Origin: Brevipalpus yothersi
Taxonomy: Eukaryota > Arthropoda > Arachnida > Trombidiformes > Tenuipalpidae
Reading direction: 5' to 3'
DNA: 64,000 bases
Assembly: GCA_003956705.1 (NCBI GenBank)
Contig: QZCP01000202.1
Coordinates: 1 to 64,000, forward strand
Position numbers and translations under genes: made by a program
Part shown: in pieces, positions 1-12,232 of the stretch
Layout: every line of letters starts with the position of its first letter
Position numbering within the stretch: the first letter of the stretch is position 1
The notes under the pieces: model-generated
Seen by the model: only the letters and a program-made list of their open reading frames with translations
Database searches by the model: none
Told to the model about the DNA's origin: nothing

Positions 1-88
<88 letters not shown>
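1..88. repeat. (CA)44 microsatellite
   Basis: An uninterrupted CA dinucleotide run starts at the window edge and decays into a short TA/CA stretch at 89-97. It lies downstream of the last visible exon of the LRR gene, probably in its next intron. Confidence 0.98.
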
Positions 89-92
<4 letters not shown>

Positions 93-450
93 TATATACG
101 TAGACTAGAACGATATCAAATGAGAATACAGTAGAAAATCTGAGGGAAAAATGTGAAGCCAAAGAGTAAAAATACATGGCCATAAGTGAGAATACATCTC
201 AAAAAGATGAGTTGTACTACTCGTTTTGCATATAGATTATGATGAATGATGCTGATTATGGTAATGGTATTGATGTATAAATATTATATATTTATAAATA
301 ATCATACACTTTCCTATGCTGACCAGTAACCGGGAACAAAAGTGGGGAAAAGAAAGAATACAAGTGACCCACAAAGATGGGCAAAGGATATGAGAATGAG
401 AGAAAATGAGAGAATGTGATATGGAATAAATGATTTTGATCTCAACTTAC

Positions 451-1035
451 CCGATATATAAAGTGTATGTTACAATCACATTGTAGTGGATTGAAATGAA
501 GTGAAATATTCAATGTTGAATGTCGAGAATGAGGACGATGGAGAATATTATTCACCAAATCTTCTTGAATAGTATACAGACTATTGTTATTCAAATACAG
601 TGTGACCAGTGATGGTACTCCTAGGAATGCTTGTGGATCAATGTATTGTAGGTCACAATTTTCCAAGTGAACATCAGTCAATGCTGGTAGATCCCAGAAT
701 GCTCGATGCTCGATTACCTCTAACCGAGAACATCGATCAATCCATATAGTGTTCACTGTTTGATGCATAAAATTATCCGCTTGGAGAGATGTAAAATTAT
801 TGGCACCAATGTTAAGCAATCGTAATCGTCTCAGTGATTGAAGAGCTAGAGATGGCACTTTTTCAAGATGATTATTGTGGAGATATATTTCTTCTAATGA
901 ATCAAGACCAACGAAAGCATTGTCCTTAATCATAATCAAACGATTGTGAGCTATAGATAATCGGATTAGTCGCCTGAGAGGGGAAAATAATCCACCATCG
1001 AGGGTTGTTATATGATTGCCATCCAAATTTAGATT
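451..1035 (-). CDS. LRR gene, exon 3: LRRs 5-11 and start of C-terminal cap
   Basis: On the minus strand the exon follows the acceptor TTCCCAG and ends at donor CGG|GTAAGT, 195 codons, phase 0 at both ends. It opens with NLNLDGNHITTL, which completes the repeat begun by SIPSLQ in exon 2. Repeats continue through LSIAHNRL, IYLHNNHL, LNIGANNF, an irregular one with DRCSRLEVI, VHLENCDLQYI and LYLNNNSLYTI, then the cap start NPLQCDCNIHF. The reading frame closes 9 bases into the intron, as expected for a true exon end. The remaining cap cysteines must be in a downstream exon outside the window. Confidence 0.88.
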
Positions 1036-2930
1036 CTGGGAATATGAAAAGATGTGGGAAAAGAAAGTGAAAAGAAGTGGAAAAAAAGTGAGATGAGATG
1101 AGATGAGATTATTTCAAGTATAGGGGAAGAGGCATCCACACAAATATATATGTATTCTCCTTGAGTTATGAGAAAAGACGGCATATACACACACATTCAT
1201 ATATTTTACATTCGAACTGATGGATTCTCTCATGCAAAATATGAGACAGAAAATAGTGGAAAAAAGAATATATATCTTACAAAAGCCTTGAGCACTATTA
1301 TTATAACCATTATACATACTCTTGGGTGTCGGGCAATGGATACATCATACTGACAATGTCAATTTGAAAAAAGATATCTGCATGAAGGTGGAAAAGAATA
1401 TTTTACGCGCCGATTGAGCAATCAAATGGGAAAGAATATACACACATCAGTTGAAGGGAAGAAATAGGGAATAGAACATAGGAATCTTCATGATATGATG
1501 ATATCATGGAACAAAAGGCAAGAATGATGATTAGTGTGAAGAGAACGTGAATAGGGTTTGTAAACAAACTTAACGTTATGATCGGCGTTCATGAGTGGTT
1601 CTTCATTCTCAAGATGTACACATGCATGAATACTAATCATCCAGAGGTAGAGAGGGTTGCTGTATAAGTCTATCCGCTCTCATGGATAAAATGATATTGT
1701 CAACATGATGCGGAAAAAGTCTTCACCAAATATGAGGAAGAGGAATGTGAACAATATCTACATCCATCTATTCTTGATTCCTATTCCGTATTGTATTCAG
1801 TTTGATCCTGGGAGAAGGATGTTAGATACATCTTACTCAACACATATTTGAAAGTGTCAAAAGACACGATATTGAACTTCTTTCATGAAAGTTCAATATT
1901 ACGATCCTTGTCAGAATGTTCAATCAAAATCGGGCGGAAAATGAAAGTATCGGAACATATGGATGTGAATGAGTTCCAAAATCGAATCGAATTGAATCAA
2001 TCTATTCGAAACCTACGAAAATCAGACTGTAGGTACACGAAAATAGTGGATATTGTTACGATAAAGACAAGGCAAAAACATAAAGTTGTGAATGAATCAG
2101 TTGGAAATGTTCTGAGAAAGACTTTTCAGTAGTTATCAAGGAGGTTTATGATATGTATTCGATGAAAAACTCATAAATTTTACAAACAAGAGAGATTCAG
2201 ATGTTTACCTGTAGACTTGGAATGCTTCTGAAAGTTTCCAGAGCAATGAATTCCAATTTATTGCATGATAAATTGAGAACTTTTAAACTATCCAGATCTC
2301 CGAAGGCATGTTCATGAAGATAAGTTAGCTCATTATTGGTAATCAATAGAGTTTCGAGTCGTTTCAGAGCATGAAAAGCACTTGGATGGAGTATCTTGAG
2401 ATGATTATGTGATATGTCCAGATATAGTAAGTGGTCAAGATCAGCAAAAGCACCTCTCATTCGAGGATACTTGGATTGACCGATCAAGTCTTTCAGATGG
2501 TTATGATTGAGTAGCAAATATCTTGTATCTCGAGGAATTTTGGGAATGACTCGCAGCTCTCGGCCAGTATAATTCACTTGATGGATATGTCTAGTTAATG
2601 GAGAATGTGTATTCTGGAAAGAAAAAAAGTATAGCAAGCACACGGAAACGATTATTGGTGAGAAAAAAAAGGGAAATGTATCCAATACACACACACAAAC
2701 ATAAATCAATTTTTGTTGCCCTAGAAACTTTTTGACTTTTTTTGAAGAATGAGAAAAGAAAAGTATTCCCCCAATACTTTGATTCATTGTTCCACCAGAA
2801 TTCAAAATGAAATAGAGCAACAAACCTCATGATGCTGATGTTGATGATGAAACTTATACGGCTGAGAGTATGATCTCAATCCATCACTTATCGTGAGCAC
2901 AGATGAACAAATAAGAAGAAAAGAAATCAT
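451..2930 (-). CDS. LRRN-like leucine-rich repeat protein, 5' part of gene (three exons, continues past the left edge)
   Basis: This is the overall model of a partial gene built from exons 2826-2930, 2209-2613 and 451-1035, joined in phase 0 (365 residues so far). Seen: an N-terminal hydrophobic segment (MISFLLICSSVLTI), about ten to eleven LRRs of the xLxxLxLxxN type, and the start of a C-terminal cap (NPLQCDCNIHFIYR). The first repeat is preceded by VNYTGRELRVIPKIPRDT, which has the shape of an LRR N-cap but no cysteines. Family knowledge: in LRRN proteins the last repeats have irregular spacing before a NPxxCDC cap, and Ig, FN3 and transmembrane segments follow. The same irregular run is visible here, so I infer an LRRN-like cell-surface protein; the diagnostic Ig and membrane parts would lie outside the window. 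It could instead be another extracellular LRR family. It acts outside the cell or at the plasma membrane. Confidence 0.72.
1036..2208 (-). other. Intron 2 of the LRR gene
   Basis: Intron of 1,173 nt, GT..AG. It holds an (AGATG)4 pentanucleotide run at 1091-1109, a hairpin at 1869-1899 and a 94-codon plus-strand frame (1848-2132) that I take as chance: it has no recognisable domain and covers the hairpin. Confidence 0.8.
1869..1899. repeat. Inverted repeat, 11-bp arms, 9-nt loop
   Basis: ATATTGAACTT at 1869-1879 is perfectly complementary to AAGTTCAATAT at 1889-1899. It lies inside intron 2 of the LRR gene. The stem is short for a microRNA precursor. Confidence 0.9.
2209..2613 (-). CDS. LRR gene, exon 2: N-cap-like segment and LRRs 1-4
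   Basis: The acceptor is a strong pyrimidine tract ending CTTTCCAG and the donor is CTACAG|GTAAAC. The exon is 135 codons, phase 0 to phase 0. It encodes an N-cap-like stretch without cysteines (ELRVIPKIPRDT), a first repeat LLLNHNHLKDL followed by an insertion of about 11 residues with SKYPRMRG, then LDISHNHLKIL, LLITNNELTYL and LNLSCNKLEFI. The open frame continues upstream into the intron and would mislead a simple ORF caller, but the splice site and the phase match with both neighbours fix the exon. Confidence 0.87.
2826..2930 (-). CDS. LRR gene, exon 1: signal peptide
   Basis: An ATG on the minus strand opens 35 codons up to a GAG|GTTTGT donor, phase 0, fitting the phase-0 start of exon 2. 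The product begins MISFLLICSSVLTISDG, a typical short signal peptide, then a His/Gln-rich stretch (KFHHQHQHHE). An upstream ATG AAA TGA overlaps the start (its TGA shares bases with the ATG). The exon is chosen because it alone supplies a signal peptide in the right phase close to exon 2. No RNA evidence supports it, so the start is less certain than the other exons. Confidence 0.62.
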
Positions 2931-5853
2931 TTCATCCCACCACATGGATCAACAAAATTCTTCTGACCAAAGAATCGGCAAACTGTTGTCAGAACTTTTC
3001 TCGGTGAGAAGAAGAGAGAAAGAGTGAGAGAAAGAGAGCAGTTCAAAATATATTTATCCAAGCGCATGGGCGCAATGTTGAGCATACTGAGAATTTTTTG
3101 TCTCTTATTCCTATTCTCTTCGTTTTTCCAACTCGAACTGCTTGTTGATACTTTTAAGCCTAAAATCGATGGCCTGATTAGATTGGAACATTTAGATACA
3201 CTTTTGTGAACAGTTGATGAAACAATAGTTTGCTCACAGATCAATACACTGGCAATGATGAGGATAGTTTTTTCCCTCTCTCTTTACCAAACAATCTCCA
3301 TGGGACTAAGGATTAATTAATCGAGAAAAAAATTCACATACAGCTTAACCAGTACAAATTGAGTGACTCGATGAATAATTCGAAATCCAGGAGAGATAAA
3401 GTTTTTTCGCATTTCTCTCGCATACTGTGTGTGTGTGTCAAGTATTCCCTACATTCTTTCCAACAGAATAAAATTCAAGCCAAATGCTTGCCCCCAGGCT
3501 AGAATAGGAAAAAACCATTAAGAGATTATTTTGACAAAGTAAAGATTATTTGGCCACTCAAGTGCCTGATTGAGGCAAAGGATCCCAATTTCGCCTCATT
3601 TTGTAAAGTTGAAATTGAGTGACAAATTTTTCCCGCCAAGGCACGCACTAACAAGCATTTCCATCTCCACCCACAATCACCTGAATCGTTAACTAAGAGC
3701 AATGAATTGCAAAGTAAATCTCTTGAGAGTGAGAAACACTGATTAGTTCATCATGTTGAGCCTCACAGCATAGCTTAGAGTGATGTTGGATAGAGAAACA
3801 TCACTACACACAATTTGCATTGGAACCGAAAAATTTGTTGAACAAATTCGAATGGATATAAAAGTTTAGATGAGAATATATTCTATAGAGAGCAAAAGAG
3901 ATGGGAAAGATTCATATGCATAGTAAGAATTTATCCTCCTAAATCAGTGAGATTCTCTTTTCAATCCTGATATTCACTGTCACTTCCGTATGCCTCGAAA
4001 TCAAATGTTGGAAAAGTTTTGCTCTCATGTAAAATAGGTAGCATGATGGTGATGAAATATTGTTTTAACTCACCATGCTGGAAAATATTCAATCATATTG
4101 TGTAACAATGGTGATTCAAAGGAATACTGGATGAAAAGAAAGTACGCCAGTAGAAGGGAAGAAGTAGTAAAAGTGTGAAGAAGACGAACTTTTATGATAC
4201 AAAAATTTATCAGCAAGTGAACATCATAATTATTCTCTACTAATGAGCGTTAGATATTCTTCTTCTTTGACTTTTCATAATGAATGTTGGAAAAGAAGTA
4301 GAAAAAGAGATGAGAAGAGGAGAGGAAGAAAAAGATTCACAGTATCACTATCAGGTCACCATGGCATGGAACCACTTTCATTTTCACTTGACTAGGGCAT
4401 TGTTTTGAAGTATTCCAGTGGAAAATTGTATCTGCATGGGAAGTGTACTTCTCATTTCAGTCTATATATATACACACATATACACATAGAATCTGGGGAA
4501 TATGATATCCAGAGTGTGAGAGAAGGAGCTGAAATTCTAGGCTAAAGAGCGTTAGTGTATACTTTTGATTCGTGATTTTATGGAACAGTGAAAGAGAGAG
4601 AGAGAAAAGAAGATGAATAATGAGAAACACTAATCATTATGGAATATTTCCAGAGAAAGAGAAAGTAAAAGATAAAAGGTGGAAAATATAAAAAAAGCGT
4701 GAAGAGAACAATGTATTCCCTTGACGATCAACAGTAGAATATTTGCAGTGTATTATCAAAATGGCACTGTTGCATGGTATACAGTAGTAGAAGGAATGAA
4801 ATTCATTCAAAATGAAAGTATGAAGATGTTTTAAAGAGAATCCCATAGCTGATGCTTGTCAAAAATTCTCATGAAAAGTGGAAAACATTTTACCGTTATT
4901 ACTCTGTTGGGAGAGTGAGAGCAAGAGATGGAAAATATTCCCAGTATTTCCAGCATTCCTATCATTGATAGTGGTGGAATGGAGTTGAATTCGAAAACAA
5001 TGAGCTTTGAAAACTTTTGAAGACATTACAATTCTGTCATCTTGTGAAATATGTCATTCAAAAAGATTTTTTCAATATTTTTTTCCACATTCTCGATTAT
5101 TAATACACACATATAGACCTGAGCACATGTGCCATGAGTTGATGCAGAGAACAAATCTATTCCAAATGAATTAAAGGAAATTTCATTCGATAATTCCATG
5201 AATTATACTATTGTGACAACTTTTTTCTCAAAGTATTCAATTAAAGCTTGATTTTTTTCGAACAGTTTTTCTCATATTGAATCTTTTTACTTCCTTTTTT
5301 GCATACTTACAAACACATCCATTCGGAATTGATTATTTCACGCTGGTTGATTGACATAAATGTTACCTGATTTGAAATTTATTTGCTCAGAGTTCTTCTC
5401 AATCTATTACCATGATGATGTAGACAGTTTTCGTTCTGTGTTCATTGAACCAAAAAGCTCATGAATTCAATTATCACCTTCATGAAACCCTTCGAAATTG
5501 AGTTTGCGAATCATCAAATAGATTCCTATGTCTAGAAATTTTTTCTTCTCTCTTTCTCTCTTCTTTTTCTCTCCGCTTTTCGCTTCTCCAGGAAGCATCT
5601 TCACTTCCTTCCTCTTTCCTTCATCACCATTACGCTTACCTCCCATTCTTCTTAGTCTTCCATTCTATCTGACTTTCTCTCTCTATCTTCCTTTCTTTCA
5701 TGATGAAATTTATCCGGCAGAAAAATATATATATCCGTAACCCTGCTCATTTGCATGGTAAAGTGATGCAGACAAAAGTGATGCATTACAAAGAGCAAAG
5801 ATGCTTGTTTGCATTTTGACGATCACAGTAATTTGCTTCCTCTCTCTCTTTCT

Positions 5854-5910
<57 letters not shown>

Positions 5911-8319
5911 TCACCTATGAAGAAAGATAAAATTCCAAGGTTGAGAGAAAAAAGCAGTGTAGCCCATCAGTATTGTAAGACAGAGGCTCATGTATTTTAA
6001 GCATCCATGAGGACATATTTCGAAAAAGAATAGTATGAATAAGGTTGCATAAGTTATGATGCTTTCATGGTTTTCCACTTTCATACCGATTATGTGTGAG
6101 TAGATCAGAGTTTAATAGATGTTTTTAAATGGAGAGAGCAATAAAAATAAAATACTCATTCCGAGAGTATATATGCATATGAATATTCACGCATGATAAA
6201 GTTTGATTCTTTTGCAAACAAAATTTTCAAGCATTCCAGGAAAAAATGTAAGAAAAGCTCAGCTTTCTTAAGGCAAACCAAAATTGATGTAAAGTCCTAG
6301 AATATTCTCTGGTGAAAAATTTTGAAGAATGCTAGCTTGCTCCCAATTCTTTGATTCGATCGGTGGGAGAGGAAAGTTCACCTCCTTCCGATCAATGGTC
6401 ATGATTTATGGATATTCTTATTGGAATCACATTTATTTTTTGATAAAAAATGGACGGAAGTTGTTCCTAAAGGTTTCCATGAGGGGAAACTCCTTCACTC
6501 TGCTCATGTGTTGTTTTTTCATGGAATGAATCCTACATCTGATGAAGTTTTGATGAGTGATCGAGTCTCCATGTTTGAGGGCTCCTAAATTCCATCAGGA
6601 CAGAATGAACTTCAAAATATCTTGCTCTTGTCCCTACAAATGCACAAAGGAAGCTCAATCATCCCTAAGATGGTGATACTAACAGACAGAAAACTCATTG
6701 CCGTGAGCTATGAGGTGAAAAATAGAAGTGAAAATAGGCCAGCCTCAATCATAGTGGTGTAGAAGAAGATGACTTTTAAATCCGTTACGAAATTGAAGTC
6801 TTTTATCTGTTGAATTATCAACAGCTTGATAGATTCCTTCTGTTAAATGACTGTAGAGTAGAAGGAAATATAAGGGTTCAGATTGCTCAGGGGTATTTTT
6901 GTCCCACGCTAGTAAATGCTTGGTTCATCACTCTATGAAATCTTCTCCCTGTTCGTGTGAATGGTGTTGAAAATTGTTGCAATAAACAAGAAGTATAGTC
7001 GAAAGTTTCTATGAATTCAAATTCTAATGAAATTCATGGATCTATTTCATCAGTGGTCACAAAATACTGAATTGAAACGATTCGAGGTTTTTTTACGAAA
7101 GCTTTGATGATCACTTGATTGAATTTCGCCAAGTTCGCGTTGACAATCAATTCAAATTATTAGCAGATTTCATTGATTTTGTCTTTCAATAATTGTTTGA
7201 ATTCTTTCCAATCTAGCTCTTAACTAGAAATCTGATTCTCATTGCAAAAAAAGGCTCAAGTATTCTCAACTAATCGCTTCCTAAAGGTATAAACTCTTCA
7301 CAACCTCCTGGAGATTTGTTCTTGATGATGATCAGGTTGGGTTAAAGTTGGGTAATTCAGAATCAATACAATGTAAAGGAAGATGACTGAAGCACCCTAA
7401 CTTTCTAGAGAATTTTCACTCCACTCAAGAAAACATTAAAAAAGTATCAAGTCAAAATCTTGCAAGTAAGACGAATGATGGATGTCTCTTGTGTTCTTTA
7501 TACGATAATTAGAATTTTTCAGGAGCTCTAATGATGGAGAAAAAATATTCTCCCAACTCAAGTAAAAAAAGAACAATCTTCTGAGAGATAACAGAAGTCA
7601 AGAGACCAACATGCTTGATTGGTCTTTACCGTTATATATATTAGGATGATGATCATATAATTGTGGGATCATCCTGGTGATCAACGTACATATGCAATTG
7701 TGATACATGATAGATAGTATGATACTGGAAAAGGCTGACCACAAAAATCGAATCCAAGTGATCGGTTACTAGTAAAAGATGATCACTCGAATTGATGGAA
7801 GACTTCTGCTTCATCATACAAAATCTTCTCATCTGTGTGTATGCAGTGTATCTGTTTCATCTTCGTTGGGAGAGAAAAATATGAGATAAGTTAAGATGTT
7901 GAGACAAGGATGCGGATGAACAGAGAAAGAGTAGATAGAGAGAGAAAGAGAAATGAGAGAAAGAAAAACAGAAGATGATGATCTCAATTTTGCCATCTCC
8001 TACTCTTAGAGGACCATTCATCTCTCGATAAGCGATGTTGTAACATACTTTCCATCCATTTAGAATGTAGTCTCTCGCTTTTTTATGTGCCCCAGCATCC
8101 TCAAGTGCCTTGCCTTAAACCACAATACCATACAGAACAGTTACTATATTGTATTGACTTCCTGATGAGTTGTCTGGCAAGACTGGACATGATAGATGAT
8201 CGAAGAGAACTTTTTCTCCATTAAAGTGAACAAGGTAGTGAAGGATGCCGAAAAAGAGTATCCAAGGAATAAAGAGAAGCAGTAAGAGAAAGAGAATCAT
8301 GATAGTGACAGAGAAGATG

Positions 8320-8324
<5 letters not shown>
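2931..8324. other. Intergenic: no gene recognised
   Basis: AT-rich sequence upstream of the LRR gene. The first few hundred bases probably hold its promoter and 5' leader, but I see no convincing TATA or initiator. The open frames here (for example 3024-3209, 4637-4846, 5528-5740) are short and rich in Phe, Ser and Leu from pyrimidine tracts. A pyrimidine-rich block starts near 5540 and a (CT)n run lies at 5841-5907. No domain, tRNA or transposon ends recognised. Confidence 0.7.
5841..5907. repeat. (TC)n microsatellite
   Basis: Imperfect CT/CTTT repeats become a pure TC run from about 5861. Confidence 0.97.

Positions 8325-8366
<42 letters not shown>
8325..8366. repeat. (GA)n microsatellite
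   Basis: About 20 uninterrupted GA units in the intergenic region. Confidence 0.97.
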
Positions 8367-8368
<2 letters not shown>

Positions 8369-11300
8369 TGGTTGAGGATCATGATGATAGACAGTAAAAC
8401 TATCTAGTAGGTAAGTAAACCTAAAAGAATACAGAGGAGTCGAGAGTTCAATATTGGGGTATGTTGGTGTTAAAATCTCATGAGAATTTGTCAGGTTTAT
8501 TTTATCCTGTTTCTTGGCCTTATTCTTCTTGATTTGTGATAGTTTTTATTCCTTTTCCTCTCCAATGATACACACACATACAAATACACATTCGGAATTA
8601 GGAGAAAATTGCCACTGACTGATTGAATCTCTTGGTGACCGCAAGTGATGAAACTTCTTTCTCTTCTCATACCAATCACAAGTGTCTATATTGGTTTGTG
8701 TATGTGTTTTGGCAAGTCTCATCAGCAATATACAGAATCTTACGAAGCAAATACAGCAGAAAAAATAGAGCAACCATGTGTAGATATACGTATACATGTA
8801 TAGTGATGAAGAAAAAGAGAGAATCTGGAAGGTAAAAGAAGAATAAATTTTCGTAAAAGAAATAAAGATTGTCTCTCTAGAGTATTTTTGTGTATGCAAA
8901 TGAGCTTGGTGAATTGGTTGAACATCAATTAAGGATGAGACTTTGATGAACCATGTAGTTTGGTTTGAATACCTTATTTTTCTCTTACGGTATACCATTA
9001 CACTCGAATATATCCAATTGGAATTGTATAATGGCTCATTTTGAAACCAAAATTGTGTGCATCAAGCCACCAAACATTGATCTCTTTCTCTTTTTTCCAA
9101 AATCTGGAGAGTGTAAAGACATTCAAAAAATAAGGGAAAGAATCGATGGTATATTTGATTTTACCCATGATAAAAGTTTTGTAATCGTAGGCAATAGCGC
9201 TGGCTATTTAATTCAAGTCTCATGTACATTTAAAGGATCGTGAACAGAATCTTTTCCCTACTAAATCACATGAATGTTACACACATTACACTGGGTATTC
9301 CGTATTCTATGTGTTAGTTAAGCACCAAAATCTTGAGACTACAAATTTCCCCCCATCTAATCCTTTTGAGCCTTCTATCCTCCCTATTTCCCAGCAACAA
9401 TGAGAATTCTGATCATGTACCAGGCAATTAAGATGCTACCCTACAAGACCCATCCAGCTGATATGGAGTGATGAGGAAGCTGGATGAAATTCATCATGAT
9501 CATGATCATCATGTTCAATCAAAAAGTTTCTTTTTCAACTTTGATTTCTTATAAATGTGTTTGAGAGAAAGTACCTGATTGGGGGCCATTATTGGGCTTA
9601 TATATCAAACTACTTTTCGGTCATTTCTTTCTTCATCCTCATCTTCATCTTCATCCACTTCTTCTTCTTCTTTTTTCTTCTAGGCTGGTAATGATGCTCA
9701 AGACCCAGCCTCCGATGTTTTCTGTTTTGGAATTGAGTCGAAGGATGTTTTCAAGCTCAATAATTGGATATATTCTCTTTCTATCTCTCCAGTATTTCCT
9801 GATTTGATAGAGAAAAAGAGTAGAGAGAGCATCACATAAAACCATTGGAAATGACAGGCAAAGTAGAAAAGTATTCCTTGGGAAGAAAGAGAGATAAAAA
9901 AGAGAAGATGAAGCCATGTTTCCTTTACGACACTGATTATCCACTTGTATGCGACTTTGGGGTTGAGGAATCTTCTTCTCCTATCTTCTCGAGTCTCTTG
10001 TGTGTGTGTGTCTCCCAAGATCTATTCCCAAAGATTCCTTTCAATCAATGGGTAAAGTGGTATTACCGACAAGATAGAATGAGAAAAATGTTACAACCAA
10101 ACACTTTCATCAGCATCTAGCAGCTATTATTTCTTTCTGTATTCAAGTTGCTTGGAAGATTTTCGGTGAAAATCTTTTAGTACACCTTCACTATTTGTAA
10201 GAAGAAGTCTTTCCTTTGAAATTATTCCTCTTATTCTTTGATACTTATCCAGTAGAATTGATGAAATAGAATAGGAAAAAGTGAGAGTATGAGAACAGAG
10301 AACAGTAGCTTGAAACCCTGAATCTCCTGAATCCTAGTCAGTATATCATCAGAGAAACAAGAAGAAGAATTGAGCAAAATCTGTACTTATTTTTGATTGT
10401 AAATATATTCCATACTTCTAACTAACTCACTGAGAGAAGAGAATAACAGAAAAAAAGATAGATAGAAGTTTCCAGTAGCAAATACTGCATTTTATTTTTG
10501 GAGAAAATATTTTTCAAAAGGAATACAGTTCGAGAAAGCTTAGGAAAAAGAGAAAAGAGTTCCCTATATCACTTAGTAGGAAGAGCTCTTGACTATCATA
10601 CTTTTCCAAAACTGATGGCCTCTAGAGGTGGATGGAAAATTTTATGCAACATGGTTGCATAAAATCTTTATCATCCATAAACTTTGGATATATGTATTCA
10701 CTTTTCTTCCCTGTACATACACACAGAAGTTTAAGGATTTGTTTGATGACCTCTCTCTCTTTCTTTCCCCCTTTTCCTGTGTATTCTGATTTTTTAGCTT
10801 CTCTCTTTTACTTATGATTCTCTTATACCATTCATCTTTGAATACAAAATCTTGAAATACGATGCACTTTGTATCCACTCATTGCCTTTATCTGTTTTTC
10901 CGCTGATATGATGTTCATGTGTGTATAAAAATTGAAATGCCCAGATACGGAAAGGTGTACTTTTGTGTAAAAAGTAAAAGATTTCTTTATGCTGTCTACT
11001 TTTCGTTCAATTTCATTCTCCCCTTCAAGATATGGGTTTATGAAATGCTATATTATTATTTAAAAAGCAACAGAATTTTGGGAACATTTCTTTCTGTGGG
11101 AAGGCAGAACATCAAGATGATGATAGCCAGAATGGCGTGAAAAGATGAGTAAGAGAGAGAGAAAAACTATTGCTACAAAAGAATAAGGAAAAGGAGATAG
11201 ATTTCCCAAATGGATTCTCAAGATAGATAAATCCTAAGCATGAAACTCTATGTGGATGAAAGTTTTATCCACTTTGTACACCAAAAAGCCCTTCGATGTT

Positions 11301-11901
11301 TGAAATTTTCACTTTACTATCTTGAGTACTGTTATTTTTACTGTACTTCTGCTTTCAACCAGTCGAAAAATTCGATGTCTAGTGTACCGGTATATATCTC
11401 TCCTGTGGAAATATCTGTGTATTTCTTCTACCCTCCCAACCACTAGTGTTGAAATCAATGGACTATCATGATTCTTGTGGTTCAATATTGATAGTATCAT
11501 AGATTCATCATGTACTTCAGAAGCATAGGTGTAGAGAGAAGGGGAAATCTGTATGAATTCTTGAAAGTACATCAACTTTCTCTCGTGAAATTTTTTTCAT
11601 GATGACTTCATGGTAACCGGAATGAAATGAGGCTCAAAAAATCGTGGCTCATGATCAAATGTGTGAAATAGTTTCCACCGGGAACTGATGAAAATCTTCA
11701 TGATTTATTTATCTGAAAACTATACTCTCAGTTTGCACTTTTTTCTCCACGATACAGAGAAAGGGATTTCACTGTTACGCCTCAAGACTCAAGAAATCGA
11801 AATTCTAGGGGCATGTTATTTGTATTGGCAAAGAGTGATGCATTTGATCGATCCATCTTCATTCATAAATCGTTCAAAAAGTCGATTTTCCCCACTCTCA
11901 T

Positions 11902-11902
11902 T

Positions 11903-11928
<26 letters not shown>
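11902..11928. repeat. (CT)n microsatellite
   Basis: About 13 CT units in intergenic DNA. Confidence 0.95.
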
Positions 11929-11933
<5 letters not shown>

Positions 11934-12163
11934 CATGCTGTTGCATTTCAAGTCTGTCGTCTTGATTGTCACTTAAAGTAACGGTTCACATCAGAATATT
12001 GCCTAGAATATTTCCTCCCAAATATTAGCTCAAACACCCTTCAAGGCTCTCTCTCTTTCTTCCTCTTCGTATTTGTTCTTTATATGCATGATACATTTTG
12101 AAGACCTCTGTGAATGAAACGTCAGCTTGTATCAATCAATATCCGATCCTTATTCTCTTCTCT

Positions 12164-12164
<1 letters not shown>

Positions 12165-12230
<66 letters not shown>
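12165..12230. repeat. (CT)n microsatellite
   Basis: About 30 CT units with one CTTT break near the 3' end. It creates false Ser-Leu reading frames in two phases. Confidence 0.97.

Positions 12231-12232
<2 letters not shown>

Noticed and set aside
1..88. CA run at the window edge as a telomere or special structure
   Set aside because: It is an ordinary dinucleotide microsatellite in the flank of a gene.
1848..2132. 94-codon plus-strand frame in the LRR gene intron
   Set aside because: No recognisable domain; it lies antisense within an intron and includes a hairpin.
2614..2823. Extension of the LRR exon upstream to an ATG at 2823
   Set aside because: It would read through a strong acceptor, pyrimidine tract and CA repeat, giving a Lys/Phe-rich peptide; the signal-peptide exon at 2826-2930 fits better.
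8546..8998. 150-codon minus-strand frame
   Set aside because: Overlapped by frames in three other phases, rich in Phe, Tyr and Cys from AT-rich DNA, no domain and no splice partners.
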